From CAZFPA01 sp964520975 (GTDB lineage: Bacteria; Bacillota; Negativicutes; Selenomonadales; Selenomonadaceae), in assembly GCA_964520975.1 (NCBI GenBank), contig CAZFPA010000043.1, forward strand, positions 1 to 17,231: DNA of 17,231 nucleotides, read 5' to 3'. The notes below the pieces were generated by a model. That model was not told the origin of the DNA, did not search any database, and saw nothing but the letters and a program-made list of their open reading frames with translations. The stretch's first letter is position 1; every line of letters begins with the position of its first letter. Both the position numbers and the translations under genes were made by a program. Below, piece by piece: positions 1 through 7,381 of the stretch.

Positions 1-997
1 CGTATTTTTTCAGATTCTCTGCCATATCCGATATCTTTACAGTAACCGCGGTGTAAAAGTACGTGAAGAAGATAATGAGCAACGCATATAACGTTGTCTG
101 TAGCGGTGTGCCCCACGCAAAATAACCGGCAATTGTTTTTACCCATTGAACTTGTATAAACTGGGCAATGGTTACTGGAAACATCAGCACGGATGACGCA
201 AAGATTATTGGTATTACACCCGCCTGATTGACTTTCAGCGGGATGTGACTTGAATGTCCGCCATAAGCTTTCTGGCCGACGACCCGTTTCGCATAGGAAA
301 TCGGGACTCTGCGGTAGCCCTGCTGAATCAGAATTACGAAAACAATCATGGCTAACGCAATGACTGCAAAGAAGAAAACATTGAAATAACTGATGGTTCC
401 TGCCTGCAGATAGTGATAAATCTTTCCCAGGTTTTTCGGTAAAGCGGCCACAATACCGGCAAAAATGATAAGCGATATACCATTTCCTACGCCTTGTGCT
501 GTGATCTGCTCACCAATCCACATGAGGAATACGGTCCCGGCAGTCAAAGTGATCGAAATGATCAGAATGGATACAACGCCAGGATTTAAGATTGCTGCCT
601 TGAGGCCGATGGACATGCCGATCGCCTGAAGGAATGCCAGCGCTACGGTTAGATAACGAGTGACCTTGGTGGTTTTCTTATGCCCTTCTTCGCCTTCCTT
701 AGACCATTGCTCCAGTGTCGGGATTACAACTGTCAAAAGCTGTATGATAATGGCAGCATTGATATAAGGTGTAATGCTCATTGCAAATATGGAAAATTTA
801 CTCAAAGCACCACCAGAGAACAAGTCCAGCAAACCAAACAGGCTGCCGTTATTGAATAGCTGCTCAATAACTGACGGATTGACTCCCGGAACCGGAATGT
901 GGGTTCCCATTCGGAAAACAGCAAACATGATCAAAGTAAAAATGATCTTCTGCCGAAGCTCCGGGATCTTGAAGATGTTCGCAAGGGCTGAGAGCAC
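1..997 (-). CDS. secY: SecY preprotein translocase channel subunit (3' end outside window)
   Basis: SecY is the membrane channel of the Sec translocon, working with SecE, SecG and SecA or the ribosome. Reading the minus strand from a GTG at 995-997 gives 332 codons with no stop up to the window edge. The N-terminus reads MLSALANIFKIPELRQK if GTG is read as Met. Family landmarks follow in order: a first membrane segment ending in GTHIPVPG, the plug region (LDLFSGGALSKF), ITPYINAAIIIQLL, MWIGEQIT...GNGISLIIFAGIV, the cytosolic QQGYRRVPISYAKR loop, then two more membrane segments. About eight of ten membrane segments are present. The C-terminal part, with the conserved Arg loop and last two helices, is missing only because the window ends. 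The start is one base past the rplO stop, and its GAGGTG ribosome binding site lies inside the last rplO codons, so the two genes are probably translationally coupled. Confidence 0.97.
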   Translation of the reverse strand, partial: MLSALANIFKIPELRQKIIFTLIMFAVFRMGTHIPVPGVNPSVIEQLFNNGSLFGLLDLFSGGALSKFSIFAMSITPYINAAIIIQLLTVVIPTLEQWSKEGEEGHKKTTKVTRYLTVALAFLQAIGMSIGLKAAILNPGVVSILIISITLTAGTVFLMWIGEQITAQGVGNGISLIIFAGIVAALPKNLGKIYHYLQAGTISYFNVFFFAVIALAMIVFVILIQQGYRRVPISYAKRVVGQKAYGGHSSHIPLKVNQAGVIPIIFASSVLMFPVTIAQFIQVQWVKTIAGYFAWGTPLQTTLYALLIIFFTYFYTAVTVKISDMAENLKKY

Positions 998-998
998 C

Positions 999-1439
999 TT
1001 AGATCACCTCAACTTTTCCGCCTGCTGCTGTAATTTTGCTTTCAGCCGTCTTGGTGAAACCATTCGCACGAACCGTGAGCTTCTTCGTAAGCTCGCCGTT
1101 GCCTAAAATGCGAACGCCGTCCTGAACATTTTTCAGGATGCCTGCTTCTACCAGAGCTACCGGATCAACCGTTGCACCATCATCGAAACGTTCGAGAGTG
1201 GATACGTTGACCTCAGCGTACTCCTTCGCAAAGATATTTTTGAAGCCGCGCTTCGGCAATCTACGGTAAATCGGCATCTGACCGCCTTCAAAACCAGTAC
1301 GAGTGCCACCGCCGCTGCGGGAATTCTGACCTTTCATGCCTTTACCGGCTGTCTTTCCGTTACCGCTGCCAAGGCCGCGGCCAATACGGTTGCGGGTCTG
1401 CTTGGAGCCCGGAGCCGGGGATAATTCATGTAATTTCAT
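999..1439 (-). CDS. rplO: 50S ribosomal protein L15
   Basis: L15 is a late-assembly protein of the large subunit that contacts 23S rRNA through a long basic N-terminal extension. The 146-residue product has the family N-terminus (MKLHELSPAPGS) and the Gly/Lys/Arg-rich stretch GRGLGSGNGKTAGKGMKGQ at about residues 20-38. A globular C-terminal domain follows (VEAGILKNVQDGVRILGNGEL). Length is normal for the family. The ATG start has a GGAGGT ribosome binding site. The gene sits in the spc order rpmD-rplO-secY, 23 bases after rpmD, and its last codons carry the secY ribosome binding site. Confidence 0.98.
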   Translation of the reverse strand: MKLHELSPAPGSKQTRNRIGRGLGSGNGKTAGKGMKGQNSRSGGGTRTGFEGGQMPIYRRLPKRGFKNIFAKEYAEVNVSTLERFDDGATVDPVALVEAGILKNVQDGVRILGNGELTKKLTVRANGFTKTAESKITAAGGKVEVI

Positions 1440-1462
1440 CTTTTTGCTGCACCTCCTTGAAC

Positions 1463-1648
1463 TCAGGCTTGAACTTCTTCTACTGTGATGAGATGTTCCA
1501 CTTTGTGGAGCTGACCGCGAATTGCTTCGTTGTCCGGAAGTTCTACTGAGGAATTGAGTTTTCTAAGTCCTAAAGCCTTAACCGTATCACGCTGTGTCTG
1601 TGGTCTGCCGATCAGGCTTCTGGTAAGAGTAATTTTCAGTTTTGCCAT
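1463..1648 (-). CDS. rpmD: 50S ribosomal protein L30
   Basis: L30 is a small large-subunit protein. The 61-residue product matches bacterial L30 throughout: KLKITLTRSLIGRP at the start, then QRDTVKALGLRKLNSSVELPDN and an IRGQLHKVEHLITVEE tail. It has the usual length for the short bacterial form. The ATG start is preceded by AAGGAGG. It lies 12 bases after rpsE and is followed by rplO, the standard spc order. Confidence 0.98.
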   Translation of the reverse strand: MAKLKITLTRSLIGRPQTQRDTVKALGLRKLNSSVELPDNEAIRGQLHKVEHLITVEEVQA

Positions 1649-1660
1649 TGAAATGCCTCC

Positions 1661-2161
1661 TTAACCCAAAAGTTCCTGAACCGTTTTGCCACGGAGCTCA
1701 GCTACGACCTCAGCCTTTTTCAGCTGTTCGAGGCCTTTCAGTGTTGCCCGTACCATGTTGTTCGGATTGGAAGAACCAAGGGATTTTGTCAGGATATCAT
1801 TGATACCTGCCAGCTCAAGTACTGCACGAGCCGGGCCGCCAGCAATAACACCAGTACCTTTGGCAGCCGGTTTAAGAAGAACGCGGCCTGCACCAAATAC
1901 GCCGATGATTTCATGCGGAATCGTCTTATCCTTCAGCGAAACTTCAATGAGATTTTTCTTGGCATCTTCGACGCCTTTGCGGATTGCTTCAGGAACTTCG
2001 CTGGCTTTACCGAGACCGGCGCCAACCTTGCCTTTTCCGTTACCAACGACAACAAGTGCGCTGAACGAGAAACGGCGGCCACCTTTAACAACCTTTGCTA
2101 CTCTGTTAATATATACAACTTTCTCCTCGAATTCCGGAGTTTCGTTGTCCATTCTAGCCAT
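1661..2161 (-). CDS. rpsE: 30S ribosomal protein S5
   Basis: S5 helps form the mRNA entry tunnel and is involved in decoding fidelity. The 166-residue product has the N-terminal S5 double-stranded RNA-binding domain (VVYINRVAKVVKGGRRFSFS, about residues 15-34, then VVGNGKGKVGAGLGKA). The C-terminal S5 domain contains the VFGAGRVLLKPAAKGTGVIA and GGPARAVLELAGINDILTKS motifs. Length is normal. The chosen ATG (2159-2161) has an AGGAGG site 7 bases upstream. An internal ATG at codon 4 lacks comparable spacing. It lies between rplR and rpmD with short gaps, as in other spc operons. Confidence 0.98.
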   Translation of the reverse strand: MARMDNETPEFEEKVVYINRVAKVVKGGRRFSFSALVVVGNGKGKVGAGLGKASEVPEAIRKGVEDAKKNLIEVSLKDKTIPHEIIGVFGAGRVLLKPAAKGTGVIAGGPARAVLELAGINDILTKSLGSSNPNNMVRATLKGLEQLKKAEVVAELRGKTVQELLG

Positions 2162-2182
2162 TCATGTACCTCCTTTTCAATC

Positions 2183-2542
2183 TTAGAATTTCAAGCCAGC
2201 TTCACGAGCTGCTTCAGCGAGAGCTGCAACACGGCCGTGGTACAAATAACCGCCACGATCAAATACAACCTCCGAAATGCCCTTTTCAAGAGCACGTTTT
2301 GCAACAGCTTCACCAACTGCCTTGGCAGCCTCAATGTTGCCGCCGTAATTCTTGAATTCTTTATCCTGCGAGCTTGCCGAAACGAGCGTTACGCCCTTTT
2401 CATCATCAATAACCTGCGCATAGATGTTTGCGAGGCTGCGGAATACGTTGAGACGAGGTCTTACAGCCGTACCAGCGATATGGTTGCGGACTCTTAAATG
2501 ACGTTTCTGACGAGCTTTATTCTTATCTGCTTTAAGAAGCAC
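2183..2542 (-). CDS. rplR: 50S ribosomal protein L18 (GTG start, shorter than longest ORF)
   Basis: L18 binds 5S rRNA and, with L5, docks it onto the large subunit. From the GTG at 2540-2542 the product is 119 residues, beginning MLLKADKNKARQKRHLRVR. It contains the family segments RPRLNVFRSLANIYAQVIDD and GISEVVFDRGGYLYHGRVAALAEAAREAGLKF. A GTG three codons upstream (2549-2551) would lengthen it to 122 residues. That codon overlaps the AAAGGAG ribosome binding site, whereas the GTG at 2542 sits 8 bases from it, so I choose the shorter form. The gene follows rplF and precedes rpsE. Confidence 0.95.
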   Translation of the reverse strand: MLLKADKNKARQKRHLRVRNHIAGTAVRPRLNVFRSLANIYAQVIDDEKGVTLVSASSQDKEFKNYGGNIEAAKAVGEAVAKRALEKGISEVVFDRGGYLYHGRVAALAEAAREAGLKF

Positions 2543-2550
2543 AGTGGTCA

Positions 2551-2557
2551 CTCCTTT
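2551..2557 (-). promoter_or_regulatory. Ribosome binding site deciding the rplR start
   Basis: The minus strand reads AAAGGAG here. The longest-frame GTG (2549-2551) begins within this site and cannot use it. The GTG at 2542 lies 8 bases away, the spacing repeated across this operon. Confidence 0.75.
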
Positions 2558-2570
2558 CCTTTAAAGATGA

Positions 2571-3122
2571 TTATTTCTTACCCTTCGCGCCAGCTTTACC
2601 AACCTTGCGGCGGATATGCTCACCTTCGTACTTGATACCCTTGCCCTTATACGGCTCAGGCTCTCTGTAGCTGCGAATCTTAGCGGCCATAGCGCCTACG
2701 GCTTCCTTATCGATACCGGAAACAACAATCTTGTTTGCGGACGGGGCATCCAACGTGACGCCAGCCGGCGGCTCAACAATGACCGGATGCGAGAAACCGA
2801 GGGAGAGGTTCAGGTTCTTGCCCTGCTTTGCAGCACGGTAACCTACACCATTGATCTCAAGATTCTTCGCAAAGCCTTCCGTTACACCAAGAACCATGTT
2901 GTTGATGAGCGTACGGGTAAGACCGTGCAGCGATCTGTGAAGTTTATCATCGGAAGGACGTTCTACCGTAACGGTATTGCCTTCTACTGTAATTTTCATA
3001 TCCTTGTGAAGCTCACGAGAGAGCTCCCCTTTCGGACCCTTTACTGTCACCTTATTTGCATCACCGAGCGTGACGGTTACGCCAGCCGGGATTTCAATCG
3101 GTGCTCTACCAATTCTTGACAT
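2571..3122 (-). CDS. rplF: 50S ribosomal protein L6
   Basis: L6 binds 23S rRNA near the sarcin-ricin loop and the factor-binding site. The 183-residue product shows the two-repeat L6 fold. It starts MSRIGRAPIEIPAGVTV, has KGPKGELSRELH in the first repeat and GVGYRAAKQGKNLNLSLGFSHPV at the domain junction. It ends with the diagnostic PEPYKGKGIKYEGE segment and a Lys/Gly-rich tail. Length is normal. ATG start with a good ribosome binding site, 26 bases after rpsH. Confidence 0.98.
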   Translation of the reverse strand: MSRIGRAPIEIPAGVTVTLGDANKVTVKGPKGELSRELHKDMKITVEGNTVTVERPSDDKLHRSLHGLTRTLINNMVLGVTEGFAKNLEINGVGYRAAKQGKNLNLSLGFSHPVIVEPPAGVTLDAPSANKIVVSGIDKEAVGAMAAKIRSYREPEPYKGKGIKYEGEHIRRKVGKAGAKGKK

Positions 3123-3148
3123 CTGTACACCTCCTGACTTCTATATAA

Positions 3149-3547
3149 TTACCAAACGTATGCGATAACTTCGCCGCCGAGACCGGCTTTACGTGCCTGC
3201 TTGTCGCTCATGATTCCCTGGGAAGTGGAAATGATGGCGATGCCAAGGCCGCCGAGAACGCGCGGGAGTTCAGTATTCTTTGCATAAGTGCGCAGACCAG
3301 GCTTGGAAATGCGCTTAATTCCCGTAATTACTTTCTCACGCTGAGGACCATACTTAAGCGAAAGCGTCAGAACGCCCTGCTTGCTGTTCTCAGTGAAAGT
3401 GAAGTCTTTAATGAATCCCTCTTCCTTCAGGACAGCAGCAATTGCTTTCTTGATTTTGGAACCCGGGATCTCAACCTTTTCGTGGAAAACCGAGTTTGCG
3501 TTACGCAAACGAGTTAACATATCTGCAATAGGATCAGTCATTACCAT
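3149..3547 (-). CDS. rpsH: 30S ribosomal protein S8
   Basis: S8 is a primary 16S rRNA binder of the central domain and in E. coli represses the spc operon by binding its mRNA. The 132-residue product starts MVMTDPIADMLTRLRNAN, the Bacillota form, and ends with the S8 signature region (LGGLGIAIISTSQGIMSDKQ followed by an AYVW C-terminus). The first ATG (3545-3547) is 12 bases from AGGAGG. A second in-frame ATG two codons later is 18 bases away, so the first is preferred. It lies between rpsN and rplF, the standard order. Confidence 0.98.
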   Translation of the reverse strand: MVMTDPIADMLTRLRNANSVFHEKVEIPGSKIKKAIAAVLKEEGFIKDFTFTENSKQGVLTLSLKYGPQREKVITGIKRISKPGLRTYAKNTELPRVLGGLGIAIISTSQGIMSDKQARKAGLGGEVIAYVW

Positions 3548-3583
3548 GTAAATCGATATCCTCCTTTCATTCTGTCTAAAAGT

Positions 3584-3769
3584 TTACCAGCTAGCTTTCG
3601 TTACACCAGGAATGGCACCTTTGTAGCTCTGCTCTCTGAAACAAATACGGCACATATCAAACTTTCTCATATAGCCGTGCGGGCGACCACAGATTTTACA
3701 TCTGTTATACTTACGAACCTTGAACTTTGGTTCCTGGCTCCATTTTTCAACCATTGACTTTTTGGCCAC
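3584..3769 (-). CDS. rpsN: 30S ribosomal protein S14, zinc-binding short form
   Basis: S14 is a head protein of the small subunit. This 61-residue version is the short C+ type (also called type Z) with four cysteines, C24-x2-C27 and C40-x2-C43, in the sequence contexts RCKICGRPHGYMRKF and MCRICFRE. These would hold one structural zinc. The longer zinc-free paralogue seen in some bacteria under zinc limitation is not in this window. The start is GTG (3767-3769) with GGAGGT upstream. It lies 15 bases after rplE in the usual rplE-rpsN-rpsH order. Confidence 0.98.
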   Translation of the reverse strand: MAKKSMVEKWSQEPKFKVRKYNRCKICGRPHGYMRKFDMCRICFREQSYKGAIPGVTKASW

Positions 3770-3784
3770 AATCAGTACCTCCTT

Positions 3785-4324
3785 TTAAGCACTAAACGGC
3801 ATACCCATGAGCTTCAGAAGCTCTCTGGCCTCTTCATCGGTCTTCGCCGTTGTTACGACTACAATATTCATTCCGCGGAGCTTATCGATCTTATCGTATT
3901 CGATTTCCGGGAAAATGAGCTGCTCTCTGAGACCTACGGAGTAGTTGCCGCGGCCGTCAAATGCCTTAGCGCTTACGCCACGGAAGTCACGAACACGCGG
4001 AAGAGCAACGTTCATGAACTTGTCGAGGAACTGATACATGCGCAGGCCGCGAAGAGTTACCTTTGCGCCAATCGGCATGCCCTGACGAAGTTTCCAGGCT
4101 GCGAGCGACTTCTTCGCACGCGTGAGAATCGGCTTCTGGCCTGCAATGATCGTGAGATCTGCAACTGCAGAATCAAGCGCTTTCGGATTTCCGACAGCCT
4201 CGCCAACGCCCATGTTAATGATGACTTTCTCGATTTTCGGAAGCTGCATGATGTTCTTATAACCGAACTTCTCCGTCATTGCCGGAACGACTTCCTTAAG
4301 ATATTTTTCCTGTAATCTATCCAC
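3785..4324 (-). CDS. rplE: 50S ribosomal protein L5
   Basis: L5 binds 5S rRNA and forms the bridge between the large subunit and the small-subunit head. The product begins with RLQEKYLKEVVPAM and contains NIMQLPKIEKVIINMGVGEA and LRQGMPIGAKVTLRG. It ends with the FPEIEYDKIDKLRGMNIVVVTTA region. Two start codons are adjacent: TTG at 4325-4327 (180 residues) and GTG at 4322-4324 (179 residues). AAAGGAGG ends 5 bases before TTG and 8 before GTG. The GTG has the operon's usual spacing and gives the common family length, so I choose it, but the difference is one residue. Confidence 0.96.
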   Translation of the reverse strand: MDRLQEKYLKEVVPAMTEKFGYKNIMQLPKIEKVIINMGVGEAVGNPKALDSAVADLTIIAGQKPILTRAKKSLAAWKLRQGMPIGAKVTLRGLRMYQFLDKFMNVALPRVRDFRGVSAKAFDGRGNYSVGLREQLIFPEIEYDKIDKLRGMNIVVVTTAKTDEEARELLKLMGMPFSA

Positions 4325-4345
4325 CAAATGTGCCTCCTTTCTTAA

Positions 4346-4678
4346 TTATTTTGTCTGGTCGATGACTTCGCCGCATTTTTTGCAGGCGCGAACCATCTTG
4401 CCGTTGACTTCTTTTTTCGCAATACGGGTAGCCTTCGAGCAGGCCGGGCAGACGAGCATTACCTTGCAGGCATGCATCGGAGCTTCCTTAACAAGAATAC
4501 CACCCTGCGGAGCCTTCTGATTCGGCTTCGTGTGGCGCTTAACCTTGTTTACGCCTTCAACGACGACTTTGTCCTTCTTCGGCATAGCCTGAATGACTTT
4601 TCCCTGCTTGCCTTTATCTTTACCGGATAATACGACAACCGTATCACCTTTTTTTACATGCAATTTGTTCAGTGACAA
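4346..4678 (-). CDS. rplX: 50S ribosomal protein L24 with zinc ribbon (TTG start)
   Basis: L24 is an early assembly initiator of the large subunit. The 110-residue product has the N-terminal KOW domain (HVKKGDTVVVLSGKDKGKQG, about residues 7-26) and a GVNKVKRHTKPN segment. The C-terminal extension carries four cysteines (C77-x2-C80, C99-x2-C102) that form a zinc ribbon, as in many Bacillota. The start codon is TTG (4676-4678), with an AGGAGGTG ribosome binding site just upstream. The next in-frame start candidates would cut into the conserved N-terminus. It lies 18 bases after rplN. Confidence 0.97.
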   Translation of the reverse strand: MSLNKLHVKKGDTVVVLSGKDKGKQGKVIQAMPKKDKVVVEGVNKVKRHTKPNQKAPQGGILVKEAPMHACKVMLVCPACSKATRIAKKEVNGKMVRACKKCGEVIDQTK

Positions 4679-4696
4679 AATAGCACCTCCTCACTA

Positions 4697-5065
4697 TTAA
4701 AGTACTTCAGGAGCCAGTGAAACGATCTTCATGAAATCCTTATCGCGGAGCTCTCTGGCTACTGGTCCGAAAATACGAGTGCCTCTCGGAGTCTTATCAT
4801 CTTTGATCAATACAGCAGCGTTCTCATCGAAGCGGATGTAGGAGCCGTCTGCTCTGCGCAGGCCTTTGACGCTGCGAACAACTACAGCCTTGACTACTTC
4901 ACCCTTTTTGACCGTACCGCCCGGGGCAGCCGTCTTTACTGCAGCTACAATTATATCACCAATGTTAGCGTATTTGCGATAGGAACCGCCCATGACACGG
5001 ATGCACATGATTTCCTTTGCACCGGTGTTATCACCAACACTCAGCATTGTTTGTTGTTGAATCAT
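4697..5065 (-). CDS. rplN: 50S ribosomal protein L14
   Basis: L14 lies at the subunit interface and binds 23S rRNA near the factor site. The 122-residue product is near consensus: MIQQQTMLSVGDNTGAKEIM, then IGDIIVAAVKTAAPGG, IRFDENAAVLI and GTRIFGPVARELR. Length is exactly typical. ATG start with AAGGAGG 8 bases upstream. It is the first gene of the classical spc group. Here it follows rpsQ by only 46 bases with no terminator, so S10 and spc genes probably share a transcript. Confidence 0.98.
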   Translation of the reverse strand: MIQQQTMLSVGDNTGAKEIMCIRVMGGSYRKYANIGDIIVAAVKTAAPGGTVKKGEVVKAVVVRSVKGLRRADGSYIRFDENAAVLIKDDKTPRGTRIFGPVARELRDKDFMKIVSLAPEVL

Positions 5066-5111
5066 TTGTTAACCTCCTTCTTAGGATTCTGAAAAAGCAC
5101 AAGACCGAATC

Positions 5112-5369
5112 TTATTTTGCTCTTTCGAGAACTTCTACGACTCTCCAACGCTTATTCTTAGAGAGTGGACGAGTTTCCATCAGGGAAACCGTATCGCCGA
5201 CATGAGCATCGTTATTTTCGTCATGTGCCTGGAATTTAACGGTTTTCTTGACAGCCTTCTTATAAAGTGCATGCTGCTCGAGGTCAACGACAGCAACTAC
5301 GACCGTCTTGTCCATCTTATCGCTTACAACTTTACCAATTTTTACCTTGCGCTCATTTCTTTCGCTCAT
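5112..5369 (-). CDS. rpsQ: 30S ribosomal protein S17
   Basis: S17 is a primary 16S rRNA binder with an OB fold. The 85-residue product shows the family pattern: RKVKIGKVVSDKMDKTVVVA at the N-terminus, HALYKKAVKKTVKFQAHDE in the middle, then VGDTVSLMETRPLSKNKRWR, which is the S17 signature, and a VVEVLERAK end. Length is normal. ATG start with AAGGAGG. It lies 41 bases after rpmC, the largest gap in this part of the cluster apart from the rplB-rpsS and rpsQ-rplN gaps. Confidence 0.98.
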   Translation of the reverse strand: MSERNERKVKIGKVVSDKMDKTVVVAVVDLEQHALYKKAVKKTVKFQAHDENNDAHVGDTVSLMETRPLSKNKRWRVVEVLERAK

Positions 5370-5410
5370 TAAGGAGCCTCCTTCCTCTGCATATCATAGT
5401 TTTACGACAA

Positions 5411-5602
5411 TCAGGCCTCAGCCTGCTCGCGCTGCACCGTCTTAATGCGGGCAATGGTCTTCTTTACTTCTTTGATACGCATCGGGTTTTCCAGCTGGCC
5501 GGTGGCGAGCTGGAAGCGGAGGTTAAATAATTCCTCTTTAAGCGAAGCAAGTTTCTGGTTAAGTTCTCCAGCACTCATATCACGCATTTCATTAACCTTC
5601 AT
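5411..5602 (-). CDS. rpmC: 50S ribosomal protein L29
   Basis: L29 sits near the polypeptide exit and is part of the signal recognition particle and trigger factor docking area. The 63-residue two-helix protein begins MKVNEMRDMSAGELNQKL and contains ELFNLRFQLATGQLENPMRI, the L29 signature. The ATG at 5600-5602 overlaps the end of rplP by 11 bases. An in-frame ATG five codons later would remove the conserved KVNEMR start, so the longer form is chosen. The overlap suggests coupled translation with rplP. Confidence 0.97.
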   Translation of the reverse strand: MKVNEMRDMSAGELNQKLASLKEELFNLRFQLATGQLENPMRIKEVKKTIARIKTVQREQAEA

Positions 5603-6041
5603 TTACTTCACCGCCCTCTGCTTGCTTTTCAGTCTCTTCACGTGTAACGAATTTCGTCTTGATCGGCAGCTTGTGACCAGCGAGACGCATAGCTTCCTTT
5701 GCGATCTCTTCGGTTACGCCGTCCATCTCAAACAAAACACGGCCTGGTTTTACAACTGCTACCCAGTACTCAGGCGAACCTTTACCACTACCCATGCGGG
5801 TTTCAGCAGGTTTTGCAGTTACCGGCTTATCCGGGAAAATCTTGATCCAAACCTGGCCGCCACGCTTGATGTAACGAGTCATAGCAATACGGGCTGCTTC
5901 GATCTGTCTATTGGTGATCCAAGCCGGTTCAAGGGCCTGGAGACCATACGTACCATGGCTTACGGTATTGCCTCTATGAGCTTTACCCTTCATGCGGCCA
6001 CGGAACTGCTTACGATATTTTACTCTCTTTGGTAATAACAT
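5592..6041 (-). CDS. rplP: 50S ribosomal protein L16
   Basis: L16 organises the tRNA A-site region of the large subunit. The 149-residue product begins MLLPKRVKYRKQFRGRMKG and contains the VSHGTYGLQALEPAWIT and RYIKRGGQVWIKIFPDKPVT stretches. These are followed by the L16 signature RMGSGKGSPEYWVAVVKPG. The tail ends in a Glu/Gly-rich GGEVNEG segment encoded in the region overlapping rpmC. Its ATG overlaps the rpsC stop as TAATG. The 11-base overlap with rpmC at the other end makes rpsC-rplP-rpmC a tightly coupled trio. Confidence 0.98.
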   Translation of the reverse strand: MLLPKRVKYRKQFRGRMKGKAHRGNTVSHGTYGLQALEPAWITNRQIEAARIAMTRYIKRGGQVWIKIFPDKPVTAKPAETRMGSGKGSPEYWVAVVKPGRVLFEMDGVTEEIAKEAMRLAGHKLPIKTKFVTREETEKQAEGGEVNEG

Positions 6042-6709
6042 TAAGCTTCGCTCCCTTCAACAGCAGCTACAGGCTGCTTTCTTTCCGGAAGAACTTCGCC
6101 CTTGAAGATCCATACCTTGATGCCGATGCGGCCATAAGTCGTATGAGCCTCTGCTGTACCGTAGTCAATATCAGCTCTTAAGGTATGAAGTGGAATACTG
6201 CCTTCACGGTAGGATTCTTTTCTGGCAATTTCAGCACCGCCAAGACGGCCGCTTACCATGATCTTGATACCCTTTGCACCCATGCGCATCGTGCGGCCTA
6301 CGGCCTGCTTCATTGCGCGGCGGAATGCGATACGGCGTTCGAGCTGACCAGCAATGTTCTCAGCTACCAGCGTCGAATCCATATCCGGCTGCTTGATCTC
6401 AGCGATGTTGATGTCAACATGCTTTTCCGTATATTTCTTCAGACCTTCTTTGATCTGTTCGATTCCAGAACCACCACGGCCGATAACCATACCTGGCTTT
6501 GCCGTATGAATCGTGAGCTTCAAACGATTCTTCGAACGTTCTGTTTCAATTCTGGATACACCGGCAATCTTCAGGCTGTCCTTCAGATAAGCACGGATTT
6601 TTATATCTTCATGCAGATTCTCTGCATAATCTTTGTCTGCGTACCACTTAGCATCCCAAGTCTTTACGATGCCAAGACGAATACCATGCGGATTAACTTT
6701 CTGACCCAA
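6041..6709 (-). CDS. rpsC: 30S ribosomal protein S3 (TTG start)
   Basis: S3 lines the mRNA entry channel. The 222-residue product starts MGQKVNPHGIRLGI if the TTG is read as Met. It has the type II KH domain, with the GMVIGRGGSGIEQI loop at about residues 74-87. The C-terminal domain contains RRAMKQAVGRTMRMGAKGIK and GGAEIARKE. Length is typical. The start is TTG (6707-6709), 8 bases from GGAGGG. The conserved GQKVNPHG motif directly after it leaves no alternative. The stop overlaps the rplP start by one base. Confidence 0.98.
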   Translation of the reverse strand: MGQKVNPHGIRLGIVKTWDAKWYADKDYAENLHEDIKIRAYLKDSLKIAGVSRIETERSKNRLKLTIHTAKPGMVIGRGGSGIEQIKEGLKKYTEKHVDINIAEIKQPDMDSTLVAENIAGQLERRIAFRRAMKQAVGRTMRMGAKGIKIMVSGRLGGAEIARKESYREGSIPLHTLRADIDYGTAEAHTTYGRIGIKVWIFKGEVLPERKQPVAAVEGSEA

Positions 6710-6726
6710 ATTCGTTTCCCTCCTTC

Positions 6727-7059
6727 TTATCTTTCTTCCACAGCGATAGTGATGTGGGACGAACGCTTCAAAATCTTGAACGCCTGGCCGCGGGAACGCG
6801 GGTGGATGCGCTTCATTGTCGGGCCCTGATCGACAAATGCCGTCGAGATGAACAGCTTATCCACATTCATGTCAAAATTGTTTTCAGCGTTGGCTACTGC
6901 CGATTTCAAAACCTTTTCTATAGCGTCAGCACCGACTTTCGGTGTGAACTTCAAAATCGCAAATGCTTCAGCAACGTTCTTGCCGCGGATGAGATCCATG
7001 ACAACACGTACCTTGCGCGGAGCGATGCGAACATACTTAGCTACTGCTTTAGCTTCCAC
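6727..7059 (-). CDS. rplV: 50S ribosomal protein L22 (GTG start)
   Basis: L22 reaches into the peptide exit tunnel with a long beta hairpin. The 110-residue product begins MEAKAVAKYVRIAPRKVRVV. It contains FTPKVGADAIEKVLKSAVAN and the tunnel hairpin DQGPTMKRIHPRSRGQAF, the L22 signature, which looks intact with none of the short deletions known to affect macrolide response. Start is GTG (7057-7059), 7 bases from AGGAGG. It lies between rpsS and rpsC. Confidence 0.98.
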   Translation of the reverse strand: MEAKAVAKYVRIAPRKVRVVMDLIRGKNVAEAFAILKFTPKVGADAIEKVLKSAVANAENNFDMNVDKLFISTAFVDQGPTMKRIHPRSRGQAFKILKRSSHITIAVEER

Positions 7060-7080
7060 AGGGGATCCTCCTTTCAGAAA

Positions 7081-7362
7081 TTACTTAAGTGCCGTCTTTC
7101 TTTCTTCACCAGCATGACCTTTGAATGTACGCGTCGGAGCAAATTCGCCGAGCTTATGTCCAACCATATCCTCCGTAATGTATACCGGAACATGCTTGCG
7201 ACCATCATGGACAGCAATGGTGTGGCCAACGAACGTCGGCAGAATCATCGAACTGCGCGACCAGGTCTTTACAACCTTCTTCTCATTCGCCTCATTCATG
7301 GCATCAACTTTTTTTACTAAGCTTTCATGAACGTATGGTCCCTTTTTAATAGATCTTGACAA
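7081..7362 (-). CDS. rpsS: 30S ribosomal protein S19 (TTG start)
   Basis: S19 is a head protein that pairs with S13 and contacts the A-site tRNA side. The 93-residue product starts MSRSIKKGPYVHESLVKKV, the Bacillota form, and contains the S19 signature WSRSSMILPTFVGHTIAVHDGRKHVPVYI (residues about 34-62, given here in key parts). It ends in GEFAPTRTFKGH. The start codon is TTG (7360-7362), 7 bases after AAAGGAGG. A 7-bp hairpin at 7382-7408 lies just upstream of that ribosome binding site. Confidence 0.97.
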   Translation of the reverse strand: MSRSIKKGPYVHESLVKKVDAMNEANEKKVVKTWSRSSMILPTFVGHTIAVHDGRKHVPVYITEDMVGHKLGEFAPTRTFKGHAGEERKTALK

Positions 7363-7381
7363 AATGTATCCTCCTTTCGTT

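Noticed and set aside
774..1106. Plus-strand 110-codon frame across secY and rplO
   Set aside because: It lies opposite two well-supported genes and has no ribosome binding site or family resemblance.
5364..5384. AAGGAG-G-CTCCTT inverted repeat before rpsQ
   Set aside because: The arms are separated by one base and can form only a 4-bp stem, so it is most likely the ribosome binding site with chance symmetry.
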